Both the position numbers and the translations under genes were made by a program. A DNA stretch of 64,000 nucleotides from Johnsonella ignava ATCC 51276 (GTDB lineage: Bacteria > Bacillota > Clostridia > Lachnospirales > Lachnospiraceae): the NCBI RefSeq assembly GCF_000235445.1, contig NZ_JH378835.1, positions 25,536 to 89,535 of the forward strand. Direction: 5' to 3'. The notes under the pieces are model-generated. The model saw only the letters and a list, made by a program, of their open reading frames with translations. It was not told the origin of the DNA and did no database searches. Below are positions 1 through 6,725 of the stretch, piece after piece (within the stretch, counting starts at the first letter, position 1; each line of letters opens with the position of its first letter).

Positions 1-459
1 AAAACTTATACAGGAGATGGTATATCGGCAAAACTTTTCTATGAAAGCAAGGTAAATGAAGCACTTTCTATAATCCTTGAAAAGGCGAAAAAATATAATA
101 AAAAACATGTCAGGCAAAGACTTTCCATAGCCGGTGATGATCTTGATGCCGTTATATCCGCAGCTAATTATATTAACGATCATTGTGATGAAGATATACG
201 AATGGATTTTCTTGCCCATATTACATGTATGAGTCAGGCAAAACTTAAATATATATTCAAATATGTATACCATATGAGCATTCAGCAATATATAGTTGCA
301 CGTCGTATTACACATGCCGAGCGTCTCCTTAGAGATACTAAACTTCCGGTATCCCTGATTGCTGAAATGACCGGATATAAATATCTCAGCAGCCTATCCG
401 ATATGTTTAGACGGCATACGGGAATGAAACCTACTGAATATAGAAAAAAATGCAAATAA
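1..459 (+). CDS. AraC-family transcriptional regulator, C-terminal part (5' end outside window)
   Basis: The reading frame is open from base 1, so about 152 C-terminal residues are visible and the N-terminal effector domain lies off the window. Residues 52-150 form a typical AraC DNA-binding domain with two helix-turn-helix units. The second ends in the family signature (IAEMTGYKYLSSLSDMFRRH, then TGMKPTEYRK). An internal ATG at 202 would cut the first HTH and is unlikely to be the true start. It converges with the leftward operon that starts at 5.7 kb. The target is unknown; the family usually activates nearby metabolic or stress genes. Confidence 0.85.
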   Translation, partial: KTYTGDGISAKLFYESKVNEALSIILEKAKKYNKKHVRQRLSIAGDDLDAVISAANYINDHCDEDIRMDFLAHITCMSQAKLKYIFKYVYHMSIQQYIVARRITHAERLLRDTKLPVSLIAEMTGYKYLSSLSDMFRRHTGMKPTEYRKKCK

Positions 460-500
460 CCCCCTTATAAAGCGGTACTTAAATACAAAAAATTTTAAAT

Positions 501-529
501 AAAAAAGAGCTGTAATGACTGCAGCTCTT
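501..529 (-). terminator. Rho-independent terminator of the hydroxyproline operon
   Basis: An 8-bp stem AAGAGCTG/CAGCTCTT with a 9-nt loop is followed on the minus strand by TTTTTT. It lies 12 bases past the end of the XRE-cupin gene and closes the leftward operon. Confidence 0.75.
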
Positions 530-540
530 AAAAAATCTAT

Positions 541-1146
541 CTATTTTTCATGTTCATCTGTGCGTGTATTAGCATCGTTTTGAATAAACGGATTCGGATA
601 ATGGATAACAAGTATACGCACCTTCTTATTGGTGTTATTCTCCCAGTTATGCGGTGTTTTTGAATCTAAATAGGCTGTGTCCTCAGGATACATCTCATAC
701 ACTTTATTTTTATAATTTAATGTTAAAATACCCTCTAAAACATAAATAAACTCTACTCCCTCATGAACATAGGTTTTGAGATGATCATTCTCCGATGAGG
801 GCCATAATTCATAAAGTCTGGGCAAAAATTTTGCATTTTCAAGATCCTTTGCCAAATAAAACTGGACATATTTTTTATTGACTGAGCCTACTTTACGATC
901 ATAACTTCGTATGATAGGTTCTGCATCATAACTTGATTTTTTTGGTATATTAAAAAAACTGTCCATATCCATACCTAAAATCTTTGCGATGTTTTGAAGT
1001 GAATCAATCGCAATTGATGTCATCCCACGCTCAAATTGGGACAAAAAACCCGTTGATAGACCCGTACGTTCACTCAGCTCCTTAAGTGTGATCTTTTGTT
1101 CTTTCCGCCTGTTCTGTACCCTGCTGCCAATATCCAAATTATTCAT
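541..1146 (-). CDS. XRE-family regulator with C-terminal cupin domain
   Basis: This 201-residue protein has an N-terminal helix-turn-helix (about residues 9-62, including LSERTGLSTGFLSQFERG) and a C-terminal cupin (about 120-185, HEGVEFIYVLEG). The layout is that of the PuuR/SutR-like class, in which the cupin senses a small metabolite. It is the last gene of the hydroxyproline operon, 38 bases after proC, so it is probably an autoregulated local regulator. Candidate operators are the TTCATTTTTGTGAA-type sites at 5684-5861. The ligand (hydroxyproline, P5C or proline) is inferred from context only. Confidence 0.85.
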   Translation of the reverse strand: MNNLDIGSRVQNRRKEQKITLKELSERTGLSTGFLSQFERGMTSIAIDSLQNIAKILGMDMDSFFNIPKKSSYDAEPIIRSYDRKVGSVNKKYVQFYLAKDLENAKFLPRLYELWPSSENDHLKTYVHEGVEFIYVLEGILTLNYKNKVYEMYPEDTAYLDSKTPHNWENNTNKKVRILVIHYPNPFIQNDANTRTDEHEK

Positions 1147-1184
1147 ATTTTAACCTGTTTCTTTTATAAAATTACAGTAAAGAT

Positions 1185-1982
1185 CTACATCTTTCCCGAT
1201 TTATCGTGTACGGCATTCATCGCCTGTATCACAGCAAAGCGCATGCCTTTTTCTTCCAATACCGCCACTCCCTCAATCGTAGTCCCGCCCGGTGAACAAA
1301 CCATATCTTTTAAATCTCCGGGATGCCGCTTCGTCTCAAGAACCATTTTTGCACTTCCAAGCACGGCTTGTGCTGCAAAACGATATGCCTTATCACGAGC
1401 CATTCCCTGAAGAACTGCCGCATCTGCCATTGCTTCAATAAACATAAATACATATGCAGGTGAAGATCCCGAAACGGCAACAACCGTATCAAACAGCTTT
1501 TCCTCAATACGCTCTACTGTACCGAAAGTGCCTATGACAGTCTCCAATACCTCCTGATCTTCCTGTGTAATATTTTTATTTGGGCAAATCGCTGTAACAC
1601 CTGCACCCACCATTGCCGGAGTATTCGGCATCGTTCTAAGTATTTTTGTATTTTTTCCAAGACCATTCTCAAGATAATCCAAAGTCTTGCCGGGAGCAAT
1701 TGACACAAAGATCTTTCCATCTCCTAAAGGTGCAAGCTCTTTCATTACAGAATCATACATATTTGGTTTAACTGCAAGAAATATTACATCACAGGTCTTT
1801 ACGACTTCCTTGTTATCCATAGTCGTACTTATTCCCAGACGTGTCTTCGCATCATCCAAACCCGGCTGATAAGCATCACTTGCAAAAATATCTTTCGGAC
1901 TTACAAGCCCGGCTTTTATAATGCTTGTTATCATCGCTTTCGCCATATTTCCGCAGCCTATAAAACCAATTTTTTTATTCAT
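1185..1982 (-). CDS. proC: Pyrroline-5-carboxylate reductase
   Basis: ProC reduces (S)-1-pyrroline-5-carboxylate to L-proline with NAD(P)H. The 265-residue protein begins with a Rossmann motif (GFIGCGNMA). It carries the family helical-domain signatures GSSPAYVFMFIEAMADAA and PGGTTIEGVAVLEEKG. The start at 1982 was chosen over an upstream in-frame ATG because GAGGTG lies 6 bases before it. It follows hypD by 66 bases, and HypD releases exactly its substrate, so here it most likely serves hydroxyproline reduction rather than glutamate-derived proline synthesis. A hairpin in the gap may lower its expression relative to hypD. Confidence 0.95.
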   Translation of the reverse strand: MNKKIGFIGCGNMAKAMITSIIKAGLVSPKDIFASDAYQPGLDDAKTRLGISTTMDNKEVVKTCDVIFLAVKPNMYDSVMKELAPLGDGKIFVSIAPGKTLDYLENGLGKNTKILRTMPNTPAMVGAGVTAICPNKNITQEDQEVLETVIGTFGTVERIEEKLFDTVVAVSGSSPAYVFMFIEAMADAAVLQGMARDKAYRFAAQAVLGSAKMVLETKRHPGDLKDMVCSPGGTTIEGVAVLEEKGMRFAVIQAMNAVHDKSGKM

Positions 1983-2010
1983 GTTTTTCACCTCATTGTT
2001 ATATTTTATC

Positions 2011-2042
2011 AAAAAATTTCAAGGCGTGCCAGTAGCACGCCT
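2011..2042 (-). terminator. Intercistronic hairpin between hypD and proC (possible partial terminator)
   Basis: On the minus strand the 8-bp GC-rich stem AGGCGTGC/GCACGCCT (loop TACTG) is followed by TTGAAATTTTTT. Its place between two genes of one pathway suggests partial termination or 3'-end protection of the abundant hypD message rather than the operon end. Confidence 0.55.
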
Positions 2043-2048
2043 AAAATA

Positions 2049-4424
2049 CTAACTAAAACTTTGTTCTGTTCTTCCGATGATCTCGTCCTGCAATACTTTG
2101 CTCAGGTTATGGAAGTGGTCGGAATAACCTGCAACACGTACAATCAGATCTTTGTAGTTTTCAGGATACTTCTGTGCGTCAATCAGCACCTTGCGATCAA
2201 TTACATTGAACTGGATATGATGACCGTCCATATTAAAGTAAGCACGAATTAAATTTGCCATATTCTCAAGACCCAGATCCCCCTCTACAACAGATGGTGT
2301 AAACTTCTGATTAAGAAGAGTTCCGCCTGTTGCCAGGTGATCCATCTTCGAGCAGGATTTTATAACCGCCGTAGGTCCTTTCACATCCGCACCTTTTTCA
2401 GGAGAAATCCCTTCAGAAACCGGCAGATGTGCTTTACGTCCGTTCGGACTTGCCATCATAACTTCACCGAAATAAACATGGCAGGTTGTCGGCAGCATGT
2501 TGATTCCGTATTTTCCGCCCTTAACATTCGGTCTTCCCACAACCATTCCACGATACAGATCAAATACCGATTTCATGATATCGTCCGCATAGTCATCGTC
2601 ATTACCGTACTTCGGTGTCTTATTGGTTACAAGATGATGTATCTCTTCATAACCCTCAAAGTTCGCATCAAGTGCCTTCTGCAATTCTTCCATTGAGAAC
2701 TTTTTATTATCAAAGACATTATACTTGATTGCAGCTAATGAATCTGTGATTGTTCCGATTCCTACACCTTGAATATAGTTTGTGTTATATTTTGCTCCAC
2801 CGGCATTATAGTCTTTTCCTGATTTGATACATCCATTTGTAACAAGAGAAAGGAACGGCACCGGCATATACTCCGCATAGATCTTTTCAATAATATTATT
2901 TCCTTCGATCTTAATATTTACAAAATACTCTACCTGCTTTTTATAAGCTTCAAAGAACTCTCCATAAGTTTTGAAGTCCTTTGCATCACCGGTTTTCGGC
3001 CCTAACTGCTGGTTTGATACTTTATCAAATCCGTTATATATTGTCAGCTCAACGATTTTAGGAAGGTTCAGATATCCTGTCAGGATATAGGCTTCATTTC
3101 CAAAAGCACCGGTCTCGACACATCCGCTGGTTCCGCCTCTTCTTGCATCTTCCAATGTCTTTCCTGCATTCAAAAGTTCCTGAACGATCGATTCGGTATT
3201 GTAAAATGCAGGCTGTCCCCAGCCTCTTCTTGAAATCTCACAGGCTCTCTTAAGGAATTTTTGCGGTGTCTTTTTACTTATCTGAACATTAGAGCTTGGC
3301 TGAAGCAATCTCATCTCATCCATACAGTCAAGGATCAGGTAGCTGACCTCATTAACACCATCACTTCCGTCCGGAGCGATACCGCCTGTATTTATATTTG
3401 CAAAATCCGTATAAGTTGAACTTTCTTTCAAAGTGATGCCGACCTTTGGCGGTGCCGGCTGATTATTGAATTTAACCCACAGACATTCAAGAAGTTCCAA
3501 AGCTTTTGTATCATCTAAAATGCCTTTTGCCGTATCATTCTTATAGAATGGATACAGATGCTGATCCAATCTTCCCGGACTAAACGCATCCCAGGGGTTA
3601 AGCTCAGTTGTAACTCCGATATGCACAAACCAGTACATCTGTAATGCCTGATAATATGTCTCAGGTGCATGTGCAGGTACTACAAGGCAGTTTTGTGCAA
3701 TTTGAAGAAGCTCCGCTTTTCTTACCGGATCACTTTCTTTTTCGGCAAGCTCTTTTGCGTATTTTGCATATCTTTCCGCATATATAATAATCGCATCGCA
3801 GCAGATCTTCATCGCTTCAAGTTCCTGCTTTCTTCTAAGCGCTTCTTTATCATTTATAAAATCCAATGCATTGATCTGAGTTTCAACTTCCGCTTTAAGA
3901 TCCAAAAAGCCCTTTCTATAGAAAACTTCTCCACCCACAGTATGCCCGGGACCTCTTTGCTCCATAAATTCTGTAAAAATGCCGGCTCCGTAGCACTTTT
4001 TCCATTCTTCTCCAAGATTATTCAGCATTTTGCTTCTAAGAGCACGTTTTTCCCAAAATGGAATGATCTCTTCTTCCTGAATTTTTCTGTCATTATCATT
4101 TACCTTAAAGAAAATAATATCTCTGGAGTCCATAACATGCATATCTTCCAGGGTATGGCAACAAAGCTCAGGAAATGTAGGTGCTGCCTGAGGAGAATCT
4201 CCTTTTTCACCTACTATCAGTTCATGGTCATTGATACACAGACTTCTGTTCTCCATAAAATGCTTGAATGCAAGCGCTCTCAGCTCCGGAACCGAAACTG
4301 TGCCCTCATACATCTTATAAGCATCTGTAATCAATTTTGCACGCTCGATGTAAATATGCGGAACCGCTTCAACACTCTGCTTTCTAAGACTTTTAATTCT
4401 TTCGTTCATTCCTCTGTTTTCCAT
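2049..4424 (-). CDS. hypD: trans-4-hydroxy-L-proline dehydratase (glycyl radical enzyme)
   Basis: HypD removes water from trans-4-hydroxyproline by radical chemistry, giving 1-pyrroline-5-carboxylate. The start at 4424 (791 residues) has GGAGG 5 bases upstream. Visible residues fit the known family: thiyl Cys435 and Glu437 in GTSGCVETG, Asp279 in NPWDAFSP, His161, Ser335, Phe341 and Tyr451. As I recall them, the Clostridioides difficile enzyme's active-site residues all sit one position lower. The C-terminus holds the glycyl-radical motif RVAGYSDHF. This set separates it from pyruvate formate-lyase, glycerol dehydratase and choline lyase. hypE ends one base before this start, and proC, which uses the product, follows. 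Confidence 0.95.
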   Translation of the reverse strand: MENRGMNERIKSLRKQSVEAVPHIYIERAKLITDAYKMYEGTVSVPELRALAFKHFMENRSLCINDHELIVGEKGDSPQAAPTFPELCCHTLEDMHVMDSRDIIFFKVNDNDRKIQEEEIIPFWEKRALRSKMLNNLGEEWKKCYGAGIFTEFMEQRGPGHTVGGEVFYRKGFLDLKAEVETQINALDFINDKEALRRKQELEAMKICCDAIIIYAERYAKYAKELAEKESDPVRKAELLQIAQNCLVVPAHAPETYYQALQMYWFVHIGVTTELNPWDAFSPGRLDQHLYPFYKNDTAKGILDDTKALELLECLWVKFNNQPAPPKVGITLKESSTYTDFANINTGGIAPDGSDGVNEVSYLILDCMDEMRLLQPSSNVQISKKTPQKFLKRACEISRRGWGQPAFYNTESIVQELLNAGKTLEDARRGGTSGCVETGAFGNEAYILTGYLNLPKIVELTIYNGFDKVSNQQLGPKTGDAKDFKTYGEFFEAYKKQVEYFVNIKIEGNNIIEKIYAEYMPVPFLSLVTNGCIKSGKDYNAGGAKYNTNYIQGVGIGTITDSLAAIKYNVFDNKKFSMEELQKALDANFEGYEEIHHLVTNKTPKYGNDDDYADDIMKSVFDLYRGMVVGRPNVKGGKYGINMLPTTCHVYFGEVMMASPNGRKAHLPVSEGISPEKGADVKGPTAVIKSCSKMDHLATGGTLLNQKFTPSVVEGDLGLENMANLIRAYFNMDGHHIQFNVIDRKVLIDAQKYPENYKDLIVRVAGYSDHFHNLSKVLQDEIIGRTEQSFS

Positions 4425-4425
4425 T

Positions 4426-5328
4426 TTAACCTCCAATTTTTACAGGTATATTTTTCCGTTCAAAAATATTTTTAATCTCCAGCATGCGTTCTTCGCCCGG
4501 AGCAGAAAAATCCGTTCCCTCGTACTCCATATCAATACGATCATACTTCCCTTGACCGATCGCATGATAAGGCAGTAAACTCACCATCGTAATATTCATA
4601 TCCTTGATAAAATCTGCAATTCCATTGATATTCTCATCATCGCTGTTGACCCCTTCGATCACAGGGATTCGAATATGAATTTTTCCATTTTTATCATTTA
4701 GCTTCTTTAGATTATCTAAAATAAGTACATTATCCTTACCGGTTAATAATCGATGTTTGTCAGGATCAATATGTTTAATGTCATACAAGAAAGTATCTAC
4801 ATAAGGTAAAATTTTTTCAAAACGTTCAAAACTTGAATATCCACAGGTATCAATGTTCACATTATAACCCATACGATCACATCTTTTCAGGATCTGTAAG
4901 ATAAAATTGATGTCCTGGGTCATCACCTCTCCGCCTGATAGAGTTACCCCACCATTAGACTGCTCATAGAACATTTTATCTTTTTCAATCTCTTTTATGA
5001 CCTCATCTACAGAATATAACCTGCCTGCTTTTTCTCTCGCACCGTAGATACAAAAATCAACACAGGTAGCACAAGCATCGCATTTATCTCTGGGAACAGG
5101 ATAAAATCCATCCTTCTCAACAATGCCTTTTTGTGGGCATTTCATTAAACAGCGCATACAGGAAACACATTTTTCTTTATTATACATGATCTCTGCCCGA
5201 TATGACTGACTTTCAGGATTATGACACCATTTACATTTGAGCGGACAGCCTTTAAAAAATATAGTAGTTCTGATACCCTCTCCATTATGTATTGAATATT
5301 TTTGTATATCTAACAACAAATGTTCCAT
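4426..5328 (-). CDS. hypE: HypD-activating radical SAM enzyme
   Basis: This 300-residue glycyl-radical-enzyme activase cleaves S-adenosylmethionine to place the glycyl radical on HypD. The radical-SAM cluster motif C28-x3-C32-x2-C35 (KGCPLKCKWCHNP) is followed by two ferredoxin-like four-cysteine sets near residues 52-65 and 77-91, typical of activases of non-PFL glycyl radical enzymes. The start at 5328 is preceded by AGGGGAG; an ATG 45 bases earlier lacks such a site. It lies directly before hypD (TAAAATG junction), so the two are co-translated. Confidence 0.93.
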   Translation of the reverse strand: MEHLLLDIQKYSIHNGEGIRTTIFFKGCPLKCKWCHNPESQSYRAEIMYNKEKCVSCMRCLMKCPQKGIVEKDGFYPVPRDKCDACATCVDFCIYGAREKAGRLYSVDEVIKEIEKDKMFYEQSNGGVTLSGGEVMTQDINFILQILKRCDRMGYNVNIDTCGYSSFERFEKILPYVDTFLYDIKHIDPDKHRLLTGKDNVLILDNLKKLNDKNGKIHIRIPVIEGVNSDDENINGIADFIKDMNITMVSLLPYHAIGQGKYDRIDMEYEGTDFSAPGEERMLEIKNIFERKNIPVKIGG

Positions 5329-5388
5329 CGTACTCCCCTGTTTCATTCTTATTGACGTAACACTGTTTTGCAATGTGATTAAGTTTAA

Positions 5389-5670
5389 TTACTCATATCT
5401 GCAAATATAGATCGTATCTTCTTTGACTATCACATCAAAACTCTGATTTGCTTCCACAACAAAGCTTCCATGATTTGAAAAACTCTTAAATTCCGACTCA
5501 CCGGGAAGTTTCACATCCATCTGTCCACTAGCTACAAACATAAATTCCTTTTTGGATGTTGAAAACTTATATTCTCCCGCTTTCATTACGCCTACTGTTT
5601 GTTCTCCATCCGAATTTTGCACAGCTATAGATTTTACATTGCCGGAAAAATATTCATTGACCTTAATCAT
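5389..5670 (-). CDS. ppnP: Pyrimidine/purine nucleoside phosphorylase-like cupin
   Basis: This 93-residue single-domain cupin closely resembles E. coli PpnP (YaiE, DUF1255): an N-terminal NEYFSGNVKSI, a central VGVMKAGEYKFSTS and a C-terminal ICRYE. Family members phosphorolyse several nucleosides to base plus ribose-1-phosphate. It is the first gene of the hydroxyproline operon, 60 bases before hypE, with GAGG before its ATG. A nucleoside phosphorylase has no clear task in hydroxyproline reduction, so it may be a passenger or a cupin of altered specificity. Assignment to the family is firm; the role here is not. Confidence 0.85.
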   Translation of the reverse strand: MIKVNEYFSGNVKSIAVQNSDGEQTVGVMKAGEYKFSTSKKEFMFVASGQMDVKLPGESEFKSFSNHGSFVVEANQSFDVIVKEDTIYICRYE

Positions 5671-5683
5671 AATGCCTCATTTC

Positions 5684-5700
5684 TTCATTTTTGTGAATAT
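5684..5700. promoter_or_regulatory. Candidate operator copy 1 (TTCATTTTTGTGAATAT)
   Basis: An imperfect inverted repeat TTCA-N6-TGAA just downstream of the predicted transcription start of ppnP. It shares its core with two more copies upstream. Confidence 0.5.
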
Positions 5701-5717
5701 ATTCTCATTGCAATATA

Positions 5718-5746
5718 ATAATATTCCATTTTGATGAATATGTCAA
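5718..5746 (-). promoter_or_regulatory. Sigma-A promoter of the ppnP-hypE-hypD-proC operon
   Basis: On the minus strand a perfect -35 TTGACA (5741-5746) and a -10 TATTAT (5718-5723) are separated by 17 bases, about 50-75 bases before the ppnP start codon. Confidence 0.75.
5724..5741. promoter_or_regulatory. Candidate operator copy 2 (TTCCATTTTGATGAATAT)
   Basis: This variant of the same site exactly fills the spacer between the -10 and -35 elements, a position where a bound protein would block RNA polymerase. Confidence 0.55.
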
Positions 5747-5845
5747 GCTATTGTCAATATAAATATCAAAAATTAAATTATGTTTTTTGCTTTTATATAT
5801 AATATATTTTTATTGTATTTCCGTTTTGATATATATTATTTAAAA

Positions 5846-5861
5846 TTTCATTTTTGTGAAA
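5846..5861. promoter_or_regulatory. Candidate operator copy 3 (TTTCATTTTTGTGAAA)
   Basis: A perfect 5-bp inverted repeat TTTCA-N6-TGAAA about 100 bases upstream of the -35 element. It is the best copy of the shared core and may support looping or cooperative binding. Confidence 0.5.
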
Positions 5862-5888
5862 AAATCATTCCTGTAAAAATTCCTATTA

Positions 5889-5980
5889 TTTTCTTATAAT
5901 GTTTAAATGCCTCTCTTATCTATCTTTGCACCGGCTCTTATAAACTCGGATTCTTTTCTTATAACATTTAAATACCTCTC
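5889..5980. repeat. Two direct repeats of 27 bases, 65 bases apart
   Basis: Copies at 5889-5915 and 5954-5980 differ at three positions and share TTTTCTTATAA, TTTAAAT and CCTCTC. The second ends just before the stop codon of the ABC ATPase gene, so the pair may come from a local duplication at that gene's 3' end. The rest of 5747-5984 is very AT-rich with no gene. Confidence 0.55.
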
Positions 5981-5984
5981 TATC

Positions 5985-6725
5985 CTATAAGGAATTCACC
6001 GCCTCCTGAATTTTCTTCAAACCCTCTTTACGGTCGGCACCGGGCTTAATTTCTCCGACTAAAAAACCATCTTTCATAAATATTACCCGATCCGCCCTTG
6101 ATGCCACCTGAATATCATGAGTAACCATAAGAATGCTCTTTCCTTCTGCATGCAATGTAGAAAAAAGTTCAAGCACTTCCTGACCTGTTTTTGAATCCAG
6201 CGCTCCGGTAGGCTCATCCGCAAAAAGAATCTTCGGATCATTAATAAGTGCACGGCATATTCCGGCACGTTGCAGCTGCCCGCCTGAAGCCTGAGAAATC
6301 CTGTTGTCTGCGATTTGCTCAATTCCTATTTTTTTCATAAGTTCCTGTGCCTTAGCGATCAGTTCTTTCTTATTCTTCCTGTAACTTACTGATGGAAGGA
6401 GGATATTATCCATGATGCTGAGATTTCGTACCATTTTAGGCAGCTGAAACACAAAGCCGAAAGATTCCCGGCGAAGCTTTGCAGCTTCTTCCTCTTCAAG
6501 ATGTGTGATTTTTCTTCCTTCAAAGTAAAGTTCTCCGTTATCCGGAGCATCCAGAGAGGATAAAATATTTAGTAATGTAGATTTTCCCGAACCTGACTTG
6601 CCCATAATTGATACAAATTCCCCCTCTTTAAGTTCAATATCAACTCCTTTTAACACCTTTGTTTTAAGTACTGCATTATCATAACTTTTTTCCAGATTTA
6701 TTCCTTTTAAAATCATTCTGCTCAT
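5985..6725 (-). CDS. ABC transporter ATP-binding protein (LolD/MacB/BceA type)
   Basis: This 246-residue ATPase has Walker A GKSGSGKST (42-50), a signature motif altered to ASGGQ, Walker B ILFADEP and a D-loop SALDS-like ALDSKTG. It belongs to the class that pairs with FtsX-fold permeases and drives mechanotransmission rather than direct transport. Its start overlaps the stop of the permease gene by 4 bases (ATGA), so the two are coupled. With the MFS and TetR genes upstream it forms an efflux or peptide-resistance operon. The substrate is unknown. Confidence 0.92.
   Translation of the reverse strand: MSRMILKGINLEKSYDNAVLKTKVLKGVDIELKEGEFVSIMGKSGSGKSTLLNILSSLDAPDNGELYFEGRKITHLEEEEAAKLRRESFGFVFQLPKMVRNLSIMDNILLPSVSYRKNKKELIAKAQELMKKIGIEQIADNRISQASGGQLQRAGICRALINDPKILFADEPTGALDSKTGQEVLELFSTLHAEGKSILMVTHDIQVASRADRVIFMKDGFLVGEIKPGADRKEGLKKIQEAVNSL

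Noticed and set aside
2049..4424. Pyruvate formate-lyase or choline trimethylamine-lyase
   Set aside because: The residues around the thiyl cysteine and Asp279, Ser335 and Tyr451, and the linkage to proC, fit hydroxyproline dehydratase instead.
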